Shown: positions 32,411-44,568, counted from the stretch's first letter. The stretch is DNA of 64,000 nucleotides from Campanula takesimana (GCA_026119855.1 JAOWBW010001042.1:124001-188000); one strand, 5' to 3'. A program made the numbers and translations. Notes: generated by a model from the letters alone, not told the origin.

Positions 32411-32954
32411 TCAGACCTCTTCTTTCAACTCTTGACAGTCGTCCGTAATATGCCCTTCGTTCTGGTGGTAGGAACACATTCTGTTTGGCTCGGAAAGCTG
32501 TATTGTCAGAGTAAGACCAAATTCTTGCGTCGGCTGTACTTTACCAATCTTTACCAGTGCTTTGAACATGAGGCCCAACGGTAGATCCGAGCTTGTGCAA
32601 CGTTGAAAGATGATAGGGCCCTCACTTTGTGACTCAAAACTCCCATGTGTTGGTCGTAAGGACGGGGTATTCGCTAAGTGGCTCTTTAGTTGAATTAGAG
32701 CCAACTCACATTTCTGATTCCAAACTTTTTTTGAGCAATTCTGTAATTCTTTGAGGAGCGGGTCTCCTGCTGTTGTGAGGCGGCTGATGTAGCATAGCAG
32801 ACCTATGAGTTTGGTCCTTTCATTCTCTTGACGAGGAGATGACATTGTTATTAACTCTCTGAATTTCTCGGGGTCGGCTTCGAATTTCTGCCCCAATCTG
32901 TACGCTAGGGCTTTTGTCTGAATAGTACCAAATATGCATTTTGACGGAACCAGG
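32411..32954 (-). pseudogene. Reverse transcriptase C-terminal part joined to a zinc-knuckle module (G)
   Basis: Residues about 7-105 of this frame match the region after the RT active site (SKCIFGTIQTKALAYRLGQ, DPEKFRELI, LIGLLCYISRL). They continue without a stop into LGLMFKALVKIGKVQPTQEF and the knuckle C165-x2-H168-x4-H173-x4-C178. Knuckles of this type normally lie in gag, upstream of protease. RNase H and integrase are absent, so a deletion or recombination probably joined RT to a gag-like end. The upstream part of RT is on the far side of solo LTR I. The first six residues of the open frame come from that LTR. Confidence 0.7.
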
Positions 32955-34490
32955 TGTAAGTACCCCAATCTGAAATCGACCTACTTTAGAAGAATTCTTT
33001 GTACCATTTAGGGATAAACCAATGGGCCAGGACCTCACTAGGATAAACCTGATATTCCAGGATTGAACTGGAATTAAACTTGGAAAAATCCAGAAGCTCG
33101 CCAAGTCGAGTCTTACGGATGGTTTGGGCACATGAGGTCCCTAGCCGTACGGCTATGTTGGGCACTCTCAGCCTCTATAAGTTGAACCCCATGCTGATCA
33201 TTTCAGGGGGGAGAAAACATTTTGAGAGTTGTTACTCTGCCAGTTTGAGAGCAGAAAGTGAGTTATACACATATTTGAGTGATTAGAGAGGAAGATAGGC
33301 ATAACCATCATAGGTGAAGCCTCCTTCTCCCCATCTTCTTCTTCTTCTTCATCTCAAAATCTCTTTTATCTTTTTTAATATTACTTGTTCATCTTGTATT
33401 ATTTCTTCTTGTTCTTGCAAAGTCTTGTCCATTTCAAGCACTTTATATTTCTTGCAAGTCTTGTCCATTTCAAGCACTATATCTATGTATTATACAAGTC
33501 TTAGCATTCCAAGCTATATATATTATGATTATATATGTATATGATCCAAATCATGAGGTGATTCAAGGTGCCCTTCACACCTAGTGTGTGATTTATGGGA
33601 TAAAACCTAGGATGATCATGATTTGTTACATTTCATGTTGATGTTGTTCTTGTTTGGCCATAAGAGTCATGATTGGGGGATAAAGTTTTAATCTTTATCA
33701 TCCCAACCATGACCTAGCCATAAATAACCAAGTATGGGACATAAAGATTTGATCTTTGTGTTATATTTGTGTCCCTAAAGGTTTAAACTTGCATAATAAG
33801 TCCATTTTGGTGGTAAAGTTTCAATCTTTATCCACCAAAATGGTCATTTTGGCCTAAATGCCATGTTCATCAACTTTTCATAAATTTCTCCAATGATTGC
33901 CTTTGATCACACCCAAATATTTGTTTTTGGGGTTCCTTTGGTGATCAAAGTGCATAGGAATGAACCTTTCAAAGTCTTGTTGTTAGTCATAAACTGGAAA
34001 TCAACATTCCAGTCCAGTTTCAGCAAAGATACTCTGTTTTGACTGAAACTGGACTGCTTTTCTGATAAACTGTAAAAATTCCCTGGAGAGCCCTCCCCAT
34101 CCGTACGGCTACTTTGGCCGGGGAGGGTATTTTCCAGTTTCTTCCCTTTTAACCAGAAAGTTTGCAAAATAAACATTTTCTATTAAAAAACTAACTGGTT
34201 TTGTCAAAACAGTCAGTTTCTCCCATTTTGAAAGCGCGCACACACACACAAGCACTTTCGTTAAATAACATTAGGGAGACTCGGATTTGTCCGAGGCGGC
34301 TTGGGTGAAGTGAAACTCTTCCCAAGACGTAACCTGACCTCCGAACTAATAGAATCTCTAACCTTTTCTTTTGTTGGGTTAAATAATTAACAAAAGTGGC
34401 GACTCCGTTATGCTTTGTGAGATAACCGTGTTTGGCGTTTCGCCCCCAAAACTCGTCGCGTTTTCCGCGCACGGGGGCGGGATCCTTACA
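32955..34490 (+). repeat. Solo LTR I, family A (1536 bp)
   Basis: Starts TGTAAGTACCCC and ends GATCCTTACA with a near-perfect duplication, CCAGG left and CTAGG right. It lies within the RT frame of G, in the opposite orientation. It is diverged from the A LTRs but keeps their landmarks: GTCTTACGGAT (33110), AGCCGTACGGCT (33143), ATCCGTACGGCT (34099), TATAAGTTG (33175), the CTCGG/CCGAG hairpin (34280-34295) and GTGGCGACTCCG (34396). No internal region remains. Confidence 0.9.
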
Positions 34491-35259
34491 CTAGGTGAAT
34501 TTTCGGACTTCTCAGAATGTTGAAGAGTTTCCGTAGGTCCTCGTTGTGTCGACCGTAGGGTCTCTTGGAGTGTAACACTAGGTCATCTAGGTAGACGTCT
34601 GTACCTGATGGTGACTCTCTTGGCATGTGGTAAGAGATACCAATGCCTTTCCACTCTAGGAACCTGTTGGCGTGACAATAACAACCCCATGGCGTGTGAA
34701 AGAGTATTTTCTCGTCTGTTCATACCGCGGCGGGTATCCGATTTTTACTGGCGAAACCTTTAAGGAATGATCGGACGTATCTGTCTTTGGTGGCTTCTAG
34801 CAGTTCGTTTAAGTCAAACGGCAGAAATTTGTGTTTAGGGCTCAATTCGTTGAGACTCCTGATGTCTACGTGAACCGTCACCTTCTTTTTGTACTTCTCT
34901 GTGGAGATGATGTCGATTAATCACCTTGGCTAGTATGCGAACTTGATAAAGTCTCTCTGTAGCAGTTTTTCTATTTCTATCACCGTGCGGGGAGACCATT
35001 CGGGCTTGAATGGTATCATTGCTTGCTTTATTGACCCAATGTTTGGCGTTGCCATCTGTTCCCATTCTTTGTCTGGCGAGTCGTCACAAGACCACACAAA
35101 GATGTCTTCATATTCTCTGAGCAGTTTGATCAGCGCTTCTTGCTCTTCACCTTGGAAGAATCTCCCAATCTGAGTCCACATCATCTTGTCTTGTCTTCCC
35201 ATATTCACACATGTTAACACCTCATTGGCAGATTGGGCTTGGCTTTCCCTTTGATTCAT
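34491..35259 (-). pseudogene. Reverse transcriptase N-terminal and core region (G)
   Basis: The segment starting at 35259 shows LLREYEDIFVWSCDD and IPFKPEWSPRTVIEIEKLL, typical of the RT start in Tat/Ogre elements. The frame is then broken by TAG at 34930-34932, a TGA nine bases later and another TGA before the active site. The box YLDD is at 34582-34593, so the catalytic aspartates remain. Solo LTR I follows. Confidence 0.85.
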
Positions 35260-35277
35260 AATCTGCTATAAGATTTC

Positions 35278-35982
35278 TCAGATGTATTTGTCATTTAATT
35301 CGTTTGTGTCTGTATCTTTTAATGAATCGTTATTAACTATTTGTGTATCATTAGATTGATTAGTTAATTTATCATTTATAAGAGCAGCTATGGCAGGATA
35401 CTCGGAAAGATTGAGACTTTCAATTAATGCACGAGGAAAGATAGTGTTTGCGATTACGTCATAGTCTTTTGACTTGAGGTCATTAGACTTAGACAGAGAC
35501 ACGAACTCATAAGTGAGAAGGGGGGACCTAACTGTCTTAGGGGGAATTGACTCTTTAGGGGGTGAGCTGACCAGCCCCAGATTCTCGATAGCAGTAGTCA
35601 CATGTCCATATTCAATAACAGCCACGATGTCATCCTCTTGTCTCAAGTGCTGGAACAAATCTTGGCCGTCCCATGGTTCTGTTTCCTTAGCTTCGCCGAC
35701 CAACGGTTCATCGAGTGATACGAATTTAGTATCGTAAGTCAGGTCTTTGTTCACTTTGATGCAGTACTCCTTCTGGATGGTAGTAACTCTGCCAGTAGTC
35801 TTTCGAGGTTCCATATACCTTAGCTCTAGATTGGCCCGGTCGAACTCGACATCTCTGAAGATTTTAAAACCCTTTTGCAGCTTTCCGTTGTGGTCGAACC
35901 ATAGCTCTGCGAACTCGAAGTTTGAATATTCTTCACCTTCTTTCACATAGTAACTGTTGAGTGAAAGGTGGTAAGGTTTCAT
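35278..35982 (-). pseudogene. Linker region between G-patch and RT (G)
   Basis: An open frame of 234 residues in the same frame as the RT but shifted from the G-patch. It has no motif that I recognise; the N-terminal 80 residues are mixed and the rest is acidic and serine-rich. Its place between G-patch and RT suggests a polyprotein spacer. It could not be assigned further. Confidence 0.5.
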
Positions 35983-36023
35983 ATCAAACTTCTTGTAAGG
36001 GAGTTGCTTCTTCTTAAGTACCT

Positions 36024-36242
36024 CTATCTGTTTCTGCTCTGCTTTGTCAGTGGGAGTAAGTGCGTACCTAACCCGAACAGGCCTCTGTGGTCTACTTCCT
36101 CAGTTATGTGTGTGGGACCTTGTAAGTTCTTACCTAGCCCCAGCCCCGGTATGAAGCCAATGTTTCGAAGTATCTTGTAGACGGGTTGCACATTGTCAGA
36201 AGTTCTGGTGAGATCATTATCACATATCTGAGCTTGTGCCAC
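36024..36242 (-). pseudogene. G-patch segment of the G polyprotein
   Basis: NIGFIPGLGLGKNLQG is a G-patch motif, with a following GLFGLG. G-patch domains after protease are known in some retroelements and bind nucleic acid. It is in frame with the protease ORF upstream, separated by the TAG at 36282-36284. Confidence 0.75.
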
Positions 36243-36281
36243 TATTTCGAACCCACTGAAGAGTCTGCGGTCTTCCTCGTA

Positions 36282-38423
36282 CTAGATCTGTAGTACGGGT
36301 ATTCCTTTCATGTCGGTGCCTTGTGCTGTTACTAGGTCACTGTAGATAACTGTCACCTCATTCCCTGACTGGAATTTAACACACTGATGTAGGGAGGACG
36401 GAACGACATTAGATTTGTGAAGCCAAGGGCGTCCTAGCAGGATGGTGAAGAAGGACGGTATGTCAATCACTTGGAAATCCATGGACAGAGTTTGCGTCCC
36501 CACGGATATGGGTAGAGTAACAATTCCCAACACTGATCTGCATGTGGAGTCATAAGCCTTGATTGTTTGTTTGTAGGGTCTTAGAGTGGTTGTATCTATA
36601 CCCACCACATCCATCATTCGTGACGGTAGTACATTGATGGCGGATCCATTATCCACAAAGGCTCGAGGGATTTTCATCCCACTGATTTCGACTGTGATCT
36701 GTAGAGGTTCATTGTGATCAATGCCAAATGGAGGTTCATCGAGCTCTGAAAAGGTGATGATATTCCCGAAGTGATTGTTGCCTATCATTTGTGTGACATT
36801 CTCGGGAGTGGTGTCTGATGGGACCATAGTAGCGGCCAAGTTCTTCTCGAGCATTTGGCGATGAGCTAGAGACGAGGTGAGTAGGGACCACAGGGAGATG
36901 TGAGCTTGTGTTTGCTTAAGCTGCGTGAGGATGGGATCCTCTTTCTCAAGGTTTAATGGTTCTGACTCTTTATTGAAAGCCTTCTTTGTACTCTTGGGGT
37001 CTGACTTGTAGATCTGTCCAGACCTTGTGAGTAGGTTGATTTTTGCTCGCATGTTATATGGAGACTGTGGCATTTTTACGGATTCTGCGAAGATTTCGGC
37101 TATAGATTGTGGTGGAGATTTGGGTGTGCCGGAGTCGCAATCTCTTAAGAGAGAAGCTTCTAAAGATAATTCATCTAATGACAGCATATAACAAGAAGAA
37201 TTACTATCATTAATGAATTTTGAAGTACAGCCTATTTTATTATCACTATAAAACTTGAAGTCTGCCACAATAGGTTCGGCTAGATCACCAATGTTTGTTG
37301 CTATGCAATTTTCATCTAAAGAGAGCCTAGGGTCTTCGAGAGAACCATCATGAATGAGCTTCAAGATGTCCTTCTTTAGGGCGAAGCACTCTCTTGTTCT
37401 ATGTCTAGTGGCTTGATGATAGTGGCAGTATTTCCATACATTGCTTCCCATGTGCGTAGAATAACCCTTGAGTTGTCTGAGGATCCCTCTGTTCACAAGG
37501 TCATGGAGAAACTTCTTTATTGAGATCTTCAATTGATCGATGCAGTCCTCGAGTTCTAGCATGGTGATTTGATCAATCTCTACCATATTAACATCCATGG
37601 CGATGATTTTCCTTGGGTCAGCAATGATACTGTCCTTGATGAGCTTCTGTACGACTTGCTTGATGGTGAAGCACTCATTATTGGTGTGTCCGGACACTTT
37701 ATGGTAGTAGAAAAACTTGGACATGTCGCATCCATGCTTGGGCCATTTGAATCCGCGTTCTAAGGGAGTTATCACCCTGATCTTGACTAGTCCTCTGAAT
37801 AGAGCATTCATGTCTAGCCCCAGTTCGGCAAAGGCATCTACCATTTCTAGAATACCAATGTCACCTCCGATGAGCTCGATCATGTTGACGCCACCATTGT
37901 TAGGGAGTGGGTTTTCTATGGTGTTCAGACCTTTAGGCTTCTCAATCTTTCCATCGGCTATGAGCTTTTGGATGACTTGCTTGAGATGGATGCATTCGTC
38001 GGTGGTGTGCCCGATGTGCTTGTGATACTTGCAGAACTTGGTTGCATCAAGAATGGCTTTCTTGTTGAATGGTTCAAAGTTCTCAAGTGGCTTGATCAAG
38101 CCCTTCTTTATCAACACCTCAAAGACTTTGCTAGTAGGCATGCCGAAGTCATCGAAATGGTCTTCTTTCCGGGGAAAGCTGCTTGTAACTGCTTGGACAT
38201 CGAAGGCAGAGTTTTCTTGGACCATACTCACTTGACCGGCCATCTCTTTAGCTTTAGGAGCGGCATTTGTCGGAGCTTTGTAGCGGAATGAGGTATTTCC
38301 ACTTTTAGCAGTTTCTTTAACAACACCAGTAATGCCGGCCTCATGTCTGACCCCAGCATCGACCATTTCCCGCAGATCGGGAAAGTAACCATTGCCAATT
38401 TCCACCCTAAGCTCGGGAAACAA
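36282..38423 (-). pseudogene. Gag C-terminus with three knuckle modules plus protease (G)
   Basis: 713-residue open frame, continuous with gag (38469-38882) except for one TAA at 38469-38471; it has no own ATG start. Knuckle 1 is C131-x2-H134-x4-H139-x4-C144. Knuckle 2 (238-251) has Phe for its first Cys (FYYHKVSGHTNNEC). Knuckle 3 is C333-x2-H336-x4-H341-x4-C346. Each is preceded by an L...G.I.PL stretch and followed by a helix with L..DG or similar. Residues 552-574 (FGNIITFSELDEPPFG) lead to the retropepsin-like active site DNGS at 591-594 and LLGRPWLH near 655. That order is typical for Tat/Ogre protease. The tripled module is unusual. Confidence 0.85.
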
Positions 38424-38468
38424 GCACTTGAAGAAGATTTGCTTTTGTTCCTTTGCCTTAGGAGGGTA

Positions 38469-38882
38469 TTATACTTCCACTAGCTTGTGATTCCATCTCT
38501 TGTAGAAGTCATAGATAGGCTCGCCGGGCCTCTGCATGGTGTTCTCTAAATTAGTACGGTTGACGTGCCAATCTAGGTTCGACTGATACTTCCCGCAGAA
38601 AGTAGTGGTGATTTGTTCCCATGTCTCTCGTTCGGAGGGATCCAAACTCAAGAACCAGTGGAGAGCGATTCCGTCTAAAGTAGTGTGGAATACTCGGGCC
38701 ATTTGCTCGTTGGTGCAGTCGCGGGCTCTCATGGCTAGCACATAATTGTCGAGATGAGTCTTGGGACAAGTAATACCATGCAATGTAGAGACCTTCGGCA
38801 TCTTGAAGTCTCTAGGTAGAGCACCCACATTGCTTGGGTCGATGGTTTTGACGATCGGAGCGGCTTGCTTAGAGACCGTGTC
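38469..38882 (-). pseudogene. Gag capsid-like domain (G), 5' truncated
   Basis: Retrotransposon gag domain: LPRDFKMPKVSTLHGITCPK, then LHWFLSLDPSERETWEQI and RPGEPIYDFYKRW. It matches the capsid-type domain of Tat/Ogre gag, which A, C and H lack. The insertion of F at 38883 removed the N-terminus; the first residues of the open frame (38883-38930) belong to the F LTR. A TAA at 38469-38471 separates it from the knuckle part. Confidence 0.85.
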
Positions 38883-41334
38883 TGTCGCGCCCCAGACCCG
38901 TGGTCCTACTTGGCCCCACGCTCGGGACACGATTGGAAGACGATATAAAACACTTTTAGAAAATTTTTTCGAAATATACTTTCATAAAATTTAACAAAAT
39001 CCACACTTGAAGTTCAAAGACTTCCACTAACTTTCAAACAAACTTTTCAAACAACTTTCACAAACGAAAGTATTTAGCCCGAAGACTTACAACCTTTTAT
39101 ACAAATGTACATACACCGACATTATCCAAAATATAGGGGTTACAAGATGATAAAGTCAAGGAAACTCTACCCAAAAGGTTATACATCTATGTAATGTAAC
39201 CTTGACAAAACTCATATCCCAAACTCTTACCACCACGACGTCCTCCCATGCCAAAGTGTCCTATCCCCTGGACTCGCCTTTATCTAAAACAGTAAACAAA
39301 TAAAGGGTGAGAATGAATCTCAGTAAGCTACTAAAATGCAACTACGCTTCATGCTAAAATGATAATCATAAAGAATAGTATCATAGCAATCACATAGCAC
39401 ATAGTATGAGACGTAAAATCAACTCATATACCACAATTTCCACAAAGGCCAAACTCAGGTGGATACCAAGCCAAGGTTTACCCAATAACATAACTGTCCG
39501 AGAATACCATCTGAGAAAACCATATGAGAAAACCATCTGAGTAGCATAAATAGCTGAAGCCGGGATCCCGAAAAACAAATCATAACCATAAGAACCCAAG
39601 TAACAATAGGGAAATATGACACAAAGTCATAACCCAAATGCTCACCAAAGGGAGCGATTCATCCCATCCAAGGCCAATCTGGACTGGGGAAACAGAGAAG
39701 GCACAGTGGACACCTTATAGTGAACTTGGCTTGTGTGCCACTATAATTCTCCCACCGCCTGACACACAAGGTACCAATGGAAAACCTTATAGTTAACATA
39801 CTTGTACCACTATAATTCTCGCATTGCCTGACACACAAGGTACCAATGGAAAACCTTATAGTGAACATAACTTGTACCACAATAATTCTCCCATTGCCTG
39901 ACACACAAGGTACTAATGGAAAACCTTAGAGTGAACATAACTTGTACCACTATAATTCTCCCATTGCCTGACACACAACAAGATCAGCTGGACTTCCCAC
40001 AAGGAGCACAGTAATGAATACTTGCTAAACAACAACAACCTGGGCAATGATTCTAAAATAAGGAATCAAACCAAACACATCACAAAGATGAACCAATCCA
40101 AATCACATCAAAAGATGTTTAACAATACCCCATGTAACACTTATTCATATTCCATAACACATTTGTTCACAAAGGAACCAATTTCAAACACTAGAGTGTT
40201 CCATAATAACCCTCTAGGTACTCTAGGATAACACCTAAGACCTAGACCAAGATTAAACTTTAAATCACTTGGATTGGAACCACTCAACTTTTCCAGCAAC
40301 CCTGGGCGGTAGCCCACATCAGACTGTGCGGTCGCCCAAACCACTCTGTCCCAAGACAAAAATCTTCCAGATAAGTGTGCGGCCGCACGCCCTATTTGGG
40401 CGGCCGCCCAACACACCCGCCAGGCCAAAACTTGAACAAACTATACTCCTTTCGTTCCACCGTTCCAAAAGTATAAATATAATTTTTCTAATATACTAAT
40501 ATACTCATTTAGGGATTCTTTCATTCATTTCCCCGTCCCAAGAATAATAGTATAATTTTATAATATACTTATTTAACATTTAACTCAAGTTAATATTTTA
40601 CCGTCCCACAAGTAAGAGTATACTTTCAAACACTTATAATAACATTCTCAGGATATAAATATACTCCATATACATACTTGCATACAAACCAAGTCACTTA
40701 CCCAGTATAATTATACTCCCTTTGTCCCAAATAAACAAGTATCACAAATAAATTCTTTTCACAATAATTTCACCACATATCACACATATAGCAAATATAT
40801 GACCATTTTACTATTTAAGAGGAATTAGTAACTTACCTATTTCCGAAAAAAGTATCGCAGAAATATGTTTTGTTCGGGTAGAAATGACCTACTCAACGCC
40901 CTGATCATTTTTATATAATTAGATTTTAAAATGGAATAGTAAATAAAAATGAGGAAAATCAAATAAGCATAATTCTTACCTTGAGTTCTTAAGCCAGAGG
41001 GAGTATAAATTTTTAGTGTGTGTGTGTGTGTTTCTTACGCTGAGAGTGAAAGGAATAGGGATAAACATGGGTTAATATCTTTTCCCAATTTCCACTAAGG
41101 CCCCTCAACTTTCACTTTTGACATCTAAACCCCCAAGCTTTAAAGTTACACTTTGGCCCATAAAGTTTCAACTAAACCCATTTATTCCTTTTAACAAAAT
41201 TACTACTAACACTTTAACTAACACATATACTCAAATAATATATGCAAGTCATAAAAATATTTTCTAACACATAAAATGCACATAAAAGTTCCATTTTAAG
41301 TTAAGAAAATTAGGGTAGTTTTGGGGTCGTTACA
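38883..41334 (-). repeat. 3' LTR of F (2452 bp)
   Basis: Plus-strand ends TGTCGCGCCCC and GGGGTCGTTACA. Next to it, ATCACTCCCCCTTAAAG (41335) is the polypurine tract read from the other strand. The LTR carries a tandem repeat not seen in B (39709-39985) and the 16-bp palindrome TTGGGCGGCCGCCCAA (40396-40411). Confidence 0.85.
39709..39985. repeat. About 70-bp tandem repeat in F LTR
   Basis: Four copies of a unit containing AACCTTATAGTGAACATA, ACTTGTACCACTATAATTCT and CCTGACACACAAGGTAC. The B LTR and the F 5' LTR region visible here do not show the expansion. Confidence 0.85.
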
Positions 41335-41343
41335 ATCACTCCC

Positions 41344-41523
41344 CCTTAAAGAAAATTCGTCCCGAATTTTAGGATAACTTACCAAAAGAATCAAACAACC
41401 AAGGATATTTCCTTTCCATTTCGTCCCGAAGCTCCCAAGTAGATTCTTCCACATTATGGTGCCTCCTAACTGACCATCTGTCTGAGGATGAAAAGTCGTT
41501 CTATATCCTAATTCTGAATTCAA
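41344..41523 (-). pseudogene. Integrase remnant of F
   Basis: TTFHPQTDGQ is the conserved end of the Ty3/gypsy integrase core. A few residues later the sequence jumps to the polyprotein C-terminus (RDEF) in another frame, just before the polypurine tract. An internal deletion has therefore removed most of the integrase C-terminal region. Confidence 0.8.
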
Positions 41524-43659
41524 AACCTTCTGAATTGCTTGCTAAAATCAAGATGTAAATAAGGAACCCATATCCAATACCATGCTCGTAGGCATCCCAT
41601 GAAATCGCACTATCTTCTGAACAAATAAGTAACAACTGGAATTAACATTTATACCCTCAAAATAAATAAGGTGAGAAAACTTGGTAACCAATCCGCTATC
41701 AATCAACATCATTGATCTCATCTATTCAGTGTAACTCCTTCAATAGAACCTTTCGCAATAGATTCATATCCACTCAGAAATCTCAAAGGCTTGTCACAAA
41801 CCAACTGATCACTGATATTTTACTTCCAGATTATTCGCAGCTCAAGGACTTAGTTGAATGCTTAGAATTTCGCGCGTCAAACAACTCAAATGTAACTCTT
41901 CAAATTATCTTAATACTCTACATTTACTTGGATTCATAATTAAATTGGTCTTGTGTATCTCTTCAAGTACCTGTAGTTGAATTCTGTTATGCATGTTGGT
42001 TCCACTAAGTATCGACTACATACTCTGCTACAAAAGTTAAAGTTCCATCACTAACAACGAACAAAATCATGTTGTCTATCATCATTCATTCCACTAGTAA
42101 TTTTCTATAGTTGAAATCATTCAATAGAGTAGAGACTTAAAGCTTCCACAATCGCAAAATCACACCATGTCTCAACTCACAAAAACTCCAAAATGTTAAT
42201 TCCTCTAACATCCCCCATTTAGTTTTATCAAACATGAACTATAAGTCAATGTATCCTCTAACACATTACCTTTCCAGGATGATATAACATGGTACTCTAC
42301 CTACATTATCTCATGTGTAACTCTCTTTGAAAAAACCAATACTTTAACTCTCATGGTTGGTAAACACTTCAATATGGCTTTATAAAGGTCATTCACTAAT
42401 GCCATGGAGATATAATCACAATAAATCTCAAGTTATAGGTAGGATAGTTTTGTTCATAAGGAAAAGGAATCAATCTTCTTAAAGCACACATTGTTACCAT
42501 ACAATTCTGAAGCAATGAACATCTCAATCACTCTTTAAGGCATCACCATGAATAATAAATTTATCAGATCCACTATAATGGTAAAATTCGACATATCCAC
42601 TAGAAAATAGTAACACTGATCATATCCTCTAGATAACTGTAATACTAGTCAAATCCATTAAGCAATATTAATACTGAAGTTGTCATCAACTCTCGTTTCA
42701 ACAATTAAAAACTCGTTTCACTCTTACCAATCCATTGAGAAAGTGTATCTTCCTGTGTCATATAGTTAACGGTGTAGCTACCTTAGAAATCCATCAATGA
42801 ATCTCTAACCATATGCCAATCTCAACAAGTTACATACCTCCGCTACTGAAGTAGGATTTTTCCAATTACTGTTGCTTCCATATTTAAAGAATCAATAACC
42901 ATGCCTGAATTGAAACTTCCTCAAAATAATATATCCTCTAACAAGAAGACATAATGCCTTGATTTCACAACTGTTGCCTCTCACAAAGCAATCCAATTAC
43001 GGCTACATATACAACTCAGCATATCCAACAATACCACTGAAGTAGTTGTTAATTCAAACACTATAACCACAATTTATAATGCCCATACCTGGTATGAAAA
43101 ACCGTTTTTAAAATATACTCAACTCAAAATTTCAACTATTGATAATCACTTCAAGTCAACCACTGAATAAACCACTGATATCTGAAGTTGATCAACTATA
43201 TCCCCCATATAAAATAACAAGTGATGATTTGTTATAGTCATCTGGTTGAGCTCTTAGTAGTCAATATACAATCGCAAGGTACCATACCTTTTCATAATAA
43301 ACAATACTGATACATCCCACGTAGATATACTAAGCGTAATGAATCCCTTGTCAAGAAATATCTCAAGTTGAATCTTCTACTCCTTTAACTCAACCAATGT
43401 TATGGATATATTGCACTAGATATCAACACTATAGCATTATACCGATAACTCAAGATAATCCAATGTTTTCATTAGTCATGTACTACTCAATAGAAAACAT
43501 ATCTGAGATCCCACAAAGGAAGAGTACATTCACTAGTTTAGCTATAGACACTCTGCTGCCAACCCCATAAACCAAATACCAGGCATAACCTCGTGATAAT
43601 TTTTTTTTCAGACTTTAATGCATAAATAGCATGAATGCTAAACACATATATCTACCATG
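41524..43659. other. Decayed pol interior of F
   Basis: AT-rich sequence in which fragments of chromovirus pol can be guessed by comparison with B, but with no open frame of useful length. No other gene, RNA or repeat was seen. Confidence 0.6.
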
Positions 43660-44230
43660 CTTAATTAAAGCACACTAGCATATAAAACTCCACCACAATA
43701 ATATCAAAATCTTGCTATGGCAAAATAACTAAACCAGCAAGTAAAACATTCTCACAAATTTGCACATCACAAGTGCGCAAAACTCTATCAATCACCAAAC
43801 ACTCCCCTTAGGATAGACACCTCTAACACCTAAGGCAGAGACTCAGGAGACTCATGTAATCGAGAAGCAAAATGCACAGACACATAAGAATGCGAAGAGC
43901 CAGGGTCTATAAGTGTATGTGCTCTCAAACTAGACATAGAAATTATACCTCCAATCACATTAGAAGGATCTGAAATCTATTGTTGATTGATGGCAGAAAC
44001 ACTACCTTGTACCTTAAGCTTCCCTGAAGAATCCATCTTCTGGCCCTGAGAAGACCCAATTACACTTCCCGATAACTGATTCTTAAATCTAGAGCAATTC
44101 CTCTGAAAGTGACCCAACTGACCACATCTCATACATTTACCTTGCTTCTTCCAACATCTTTCTTCTAAATGCCCTTCTTTCCGATAATATCTACATACTC
44201 GTTTGCCTTGAGTTCTTCTATTCTGTGGCC
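43660..44230 (-). pseudogene. Protease and gag-knuckle remnant of F
   Basis: Parallel to 8400-9070 of B. A block at 43863-43915 is almost identical to 8754-8806, covering the protease active-site region. The knuckle region (about 44100-44200) is still recognisable on the minus strand, but many stops and indels are present. Confidence 0.75.
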
Positions 44231-44568
44231 CTTAAAAAGATTCCTTAGCTTGCGAAGATGTCCCTTGGTATTCTTTACTATCACCACGCTGGGGTTGTGG
44301 TTTTAACTGTCCTCCTCATTTTGTCACATCTGAGGCTTCAACCTTGCTTTTATGCTCAACTATCGTCAATTGTTTTCATTACAGTTTCAAACATACCTTG
44401 GAACATTGTTCGAACCTCTTCTCTAGCATTACCCAGCCCTGAAGGCCCCGACTGATCACCCTCTGTTCCAACCATCTTCAGTGATTACCTGTATAAAACA
44501 CTCAACGTTACTCACTCTCTACCTAACTACCCTCCTAGGTTACTTAGTCATTCTAGACCATCTACAAC

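Larger units (their letters stand above)
27047..38882 (-). mobile_element. Element G: old Tat/Ogre-like element with two antisense cargo genes
   Basis: Minus-strand order from the right: gag, three knuckle modules, protease, G-patch, linker, reverse transcriptase (split by solo LTR I), a fourth knuckle module, type 1 module, antisense DUF7745-like gene, antisense PMD gene, tandem array. The right end is cut by F at 38882 and the left by B at 27046, so neither LTR is in the window. No RNase H or integrase was found. All genes carry stops or frameshifts. The protease and G-patch pattern is that of the Tat/Ogre lineage. Confidence 0.8.

Noticed and set aside
32955..34490. Solo LTR I read as part of element G
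   Set aside because: Opposite orientation, own TG...CA ends, near-perfect duplication, and RT motifs resume on its far side.
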